The notes beneath the pieces are model-generated. The model made no database searches, was not told the origin of the DNA, and worked only from the letters and a program-made list of their open reading frames with translations. From contig NC_079877.1 of the NCBI RefSeq assembly GCF_029227915.1, forward strand, positions 21,723,851-21,787,850: 64,000 nucleotides of DNA. The letters are read 5' to 3'. The position numbers and the translations under genes were made by a program. Below, one piece after another: positions 63,970 to 64,000 of the stretch. This stretch comes from Hydractinia symbiolongicarpus (Eukaryota > Cnidaria > Hydrozoa > Anthoathecata > Hydractiniidae). Position 1 is the first letter of the stretch, and every line of letters starts with the position of its first letter.

Positions 63970-64000
63970 TTTATTAGCTTAAAGCGCAAGTGGATTGGTA

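Larger units (their letters stand above)
58663..64000. mobile_element. Maverick/Polinton copy 2, left part
   Basis: Begins close to AGTATAGAGGGTC at about 58663 and continues past the window. Genes up to 63969 match copy 1 in the same order and orientation: repeat gene, hairpin, small membrane gene, Cys-rich gene, unknown gene, then directly the ATPase and the minus-strand cluster. The capsid/integrase/BRO block is missing. Gene similarity between the copies is high by eye but clearly below identity. The exact end is an inference, as the other end is outside. Confidence 0.8.

Noticed and set aside
58663-64000. Terminal inverted repeat of the viral element
   Set aside because: AGTATAGAGGG at about 58663 could be an end, but the opposite end is not in the window, so no inverted repeat can be shown.

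Overview
This window is animal nuclear DNA. It is AT-rich, has spliced genes and is dense in mobile elements. The host gene is a metazoan FGF-receptor-type tyrosine kinase. The repeat content (Maverick/Polinton elements, Helitrons and Helentrons, CR1/L2-like LINEs, a tRNA-derived SINE) suggests an aquatic invertebrate, and a cnidarian, perhaps a hydrozoan, is my best guess. That placement is inference; the sequence does not prove it.

Layout: (1) 1-13205 is an old, mutated copy of a Maverick/Polinton (adintovirus-like) endogenous double-stranded DNA virus. It holds a 24-residue solenoid-repeat gene, several small membrane or Cys-rich genes, a coiled-coil/membrane gene, a probable jelly-roll capsid gene, an rve integrase, a BRO/MSV199-type gene, an A32-like packaging ATPase (the best preserved gene) and a family-B DNA polymerase whose N-terminal end is cut off at about 13205. 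(2) 13206-20084 is a graveyard of DNA transposons: a DUF4218-like relic, three head-to-tail non-autonomous Helitrons, a BESS-motif/Harbinger-like relic, a pogo-like tail and a HIRAN-like pseudogene. (3) 20085-26540 is a degenerate Helentron coding for a 2A-like motif, a C76-like cysteine protease, a basic repeat and zinc region, Rep (HUH), a Pif1-like helicase and an EEP endonuclease. (4) 26541-32187 is non-coding, with a minus-strand SINE. (5) 32188-56474 is one plus-strand FGFR-like gene. I reconstruct 16 coding exons whose splice phases all agree: signal peptide, four Ig-like domains (the last without cysteines), one membrane helix, the kinase, and a tail ending in a PDZ-ligand-like TQL. 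Its introns carry Helitron fragments, a 29-bp minisatellite and coding relics. (6) 56475-58660 holds a 3' UTR, a MITE, a perfect palindrome and a LINE fragment. (7) About 58663-64000 is the start of a second Maverick copy. It runs in the same orientation and is colinear with the first, but lacks about 7 kb of the core (capsid, integrase, BRO) and carries an extra HNH endonuclease gene.

The two viral copies explain each other: where one is broken the other is often open, so gene limits, starts, frameshifts and conserved non-coding signals can be read by comparison. Features seen in both include a hairpin between the first two gene groups, and an A/T-rich (A)AATAAATG signature at gene starts recurs across both copies. 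Almost every viral gene has at least one stop or frameshift in at least one copy, so neither copy looks functional.
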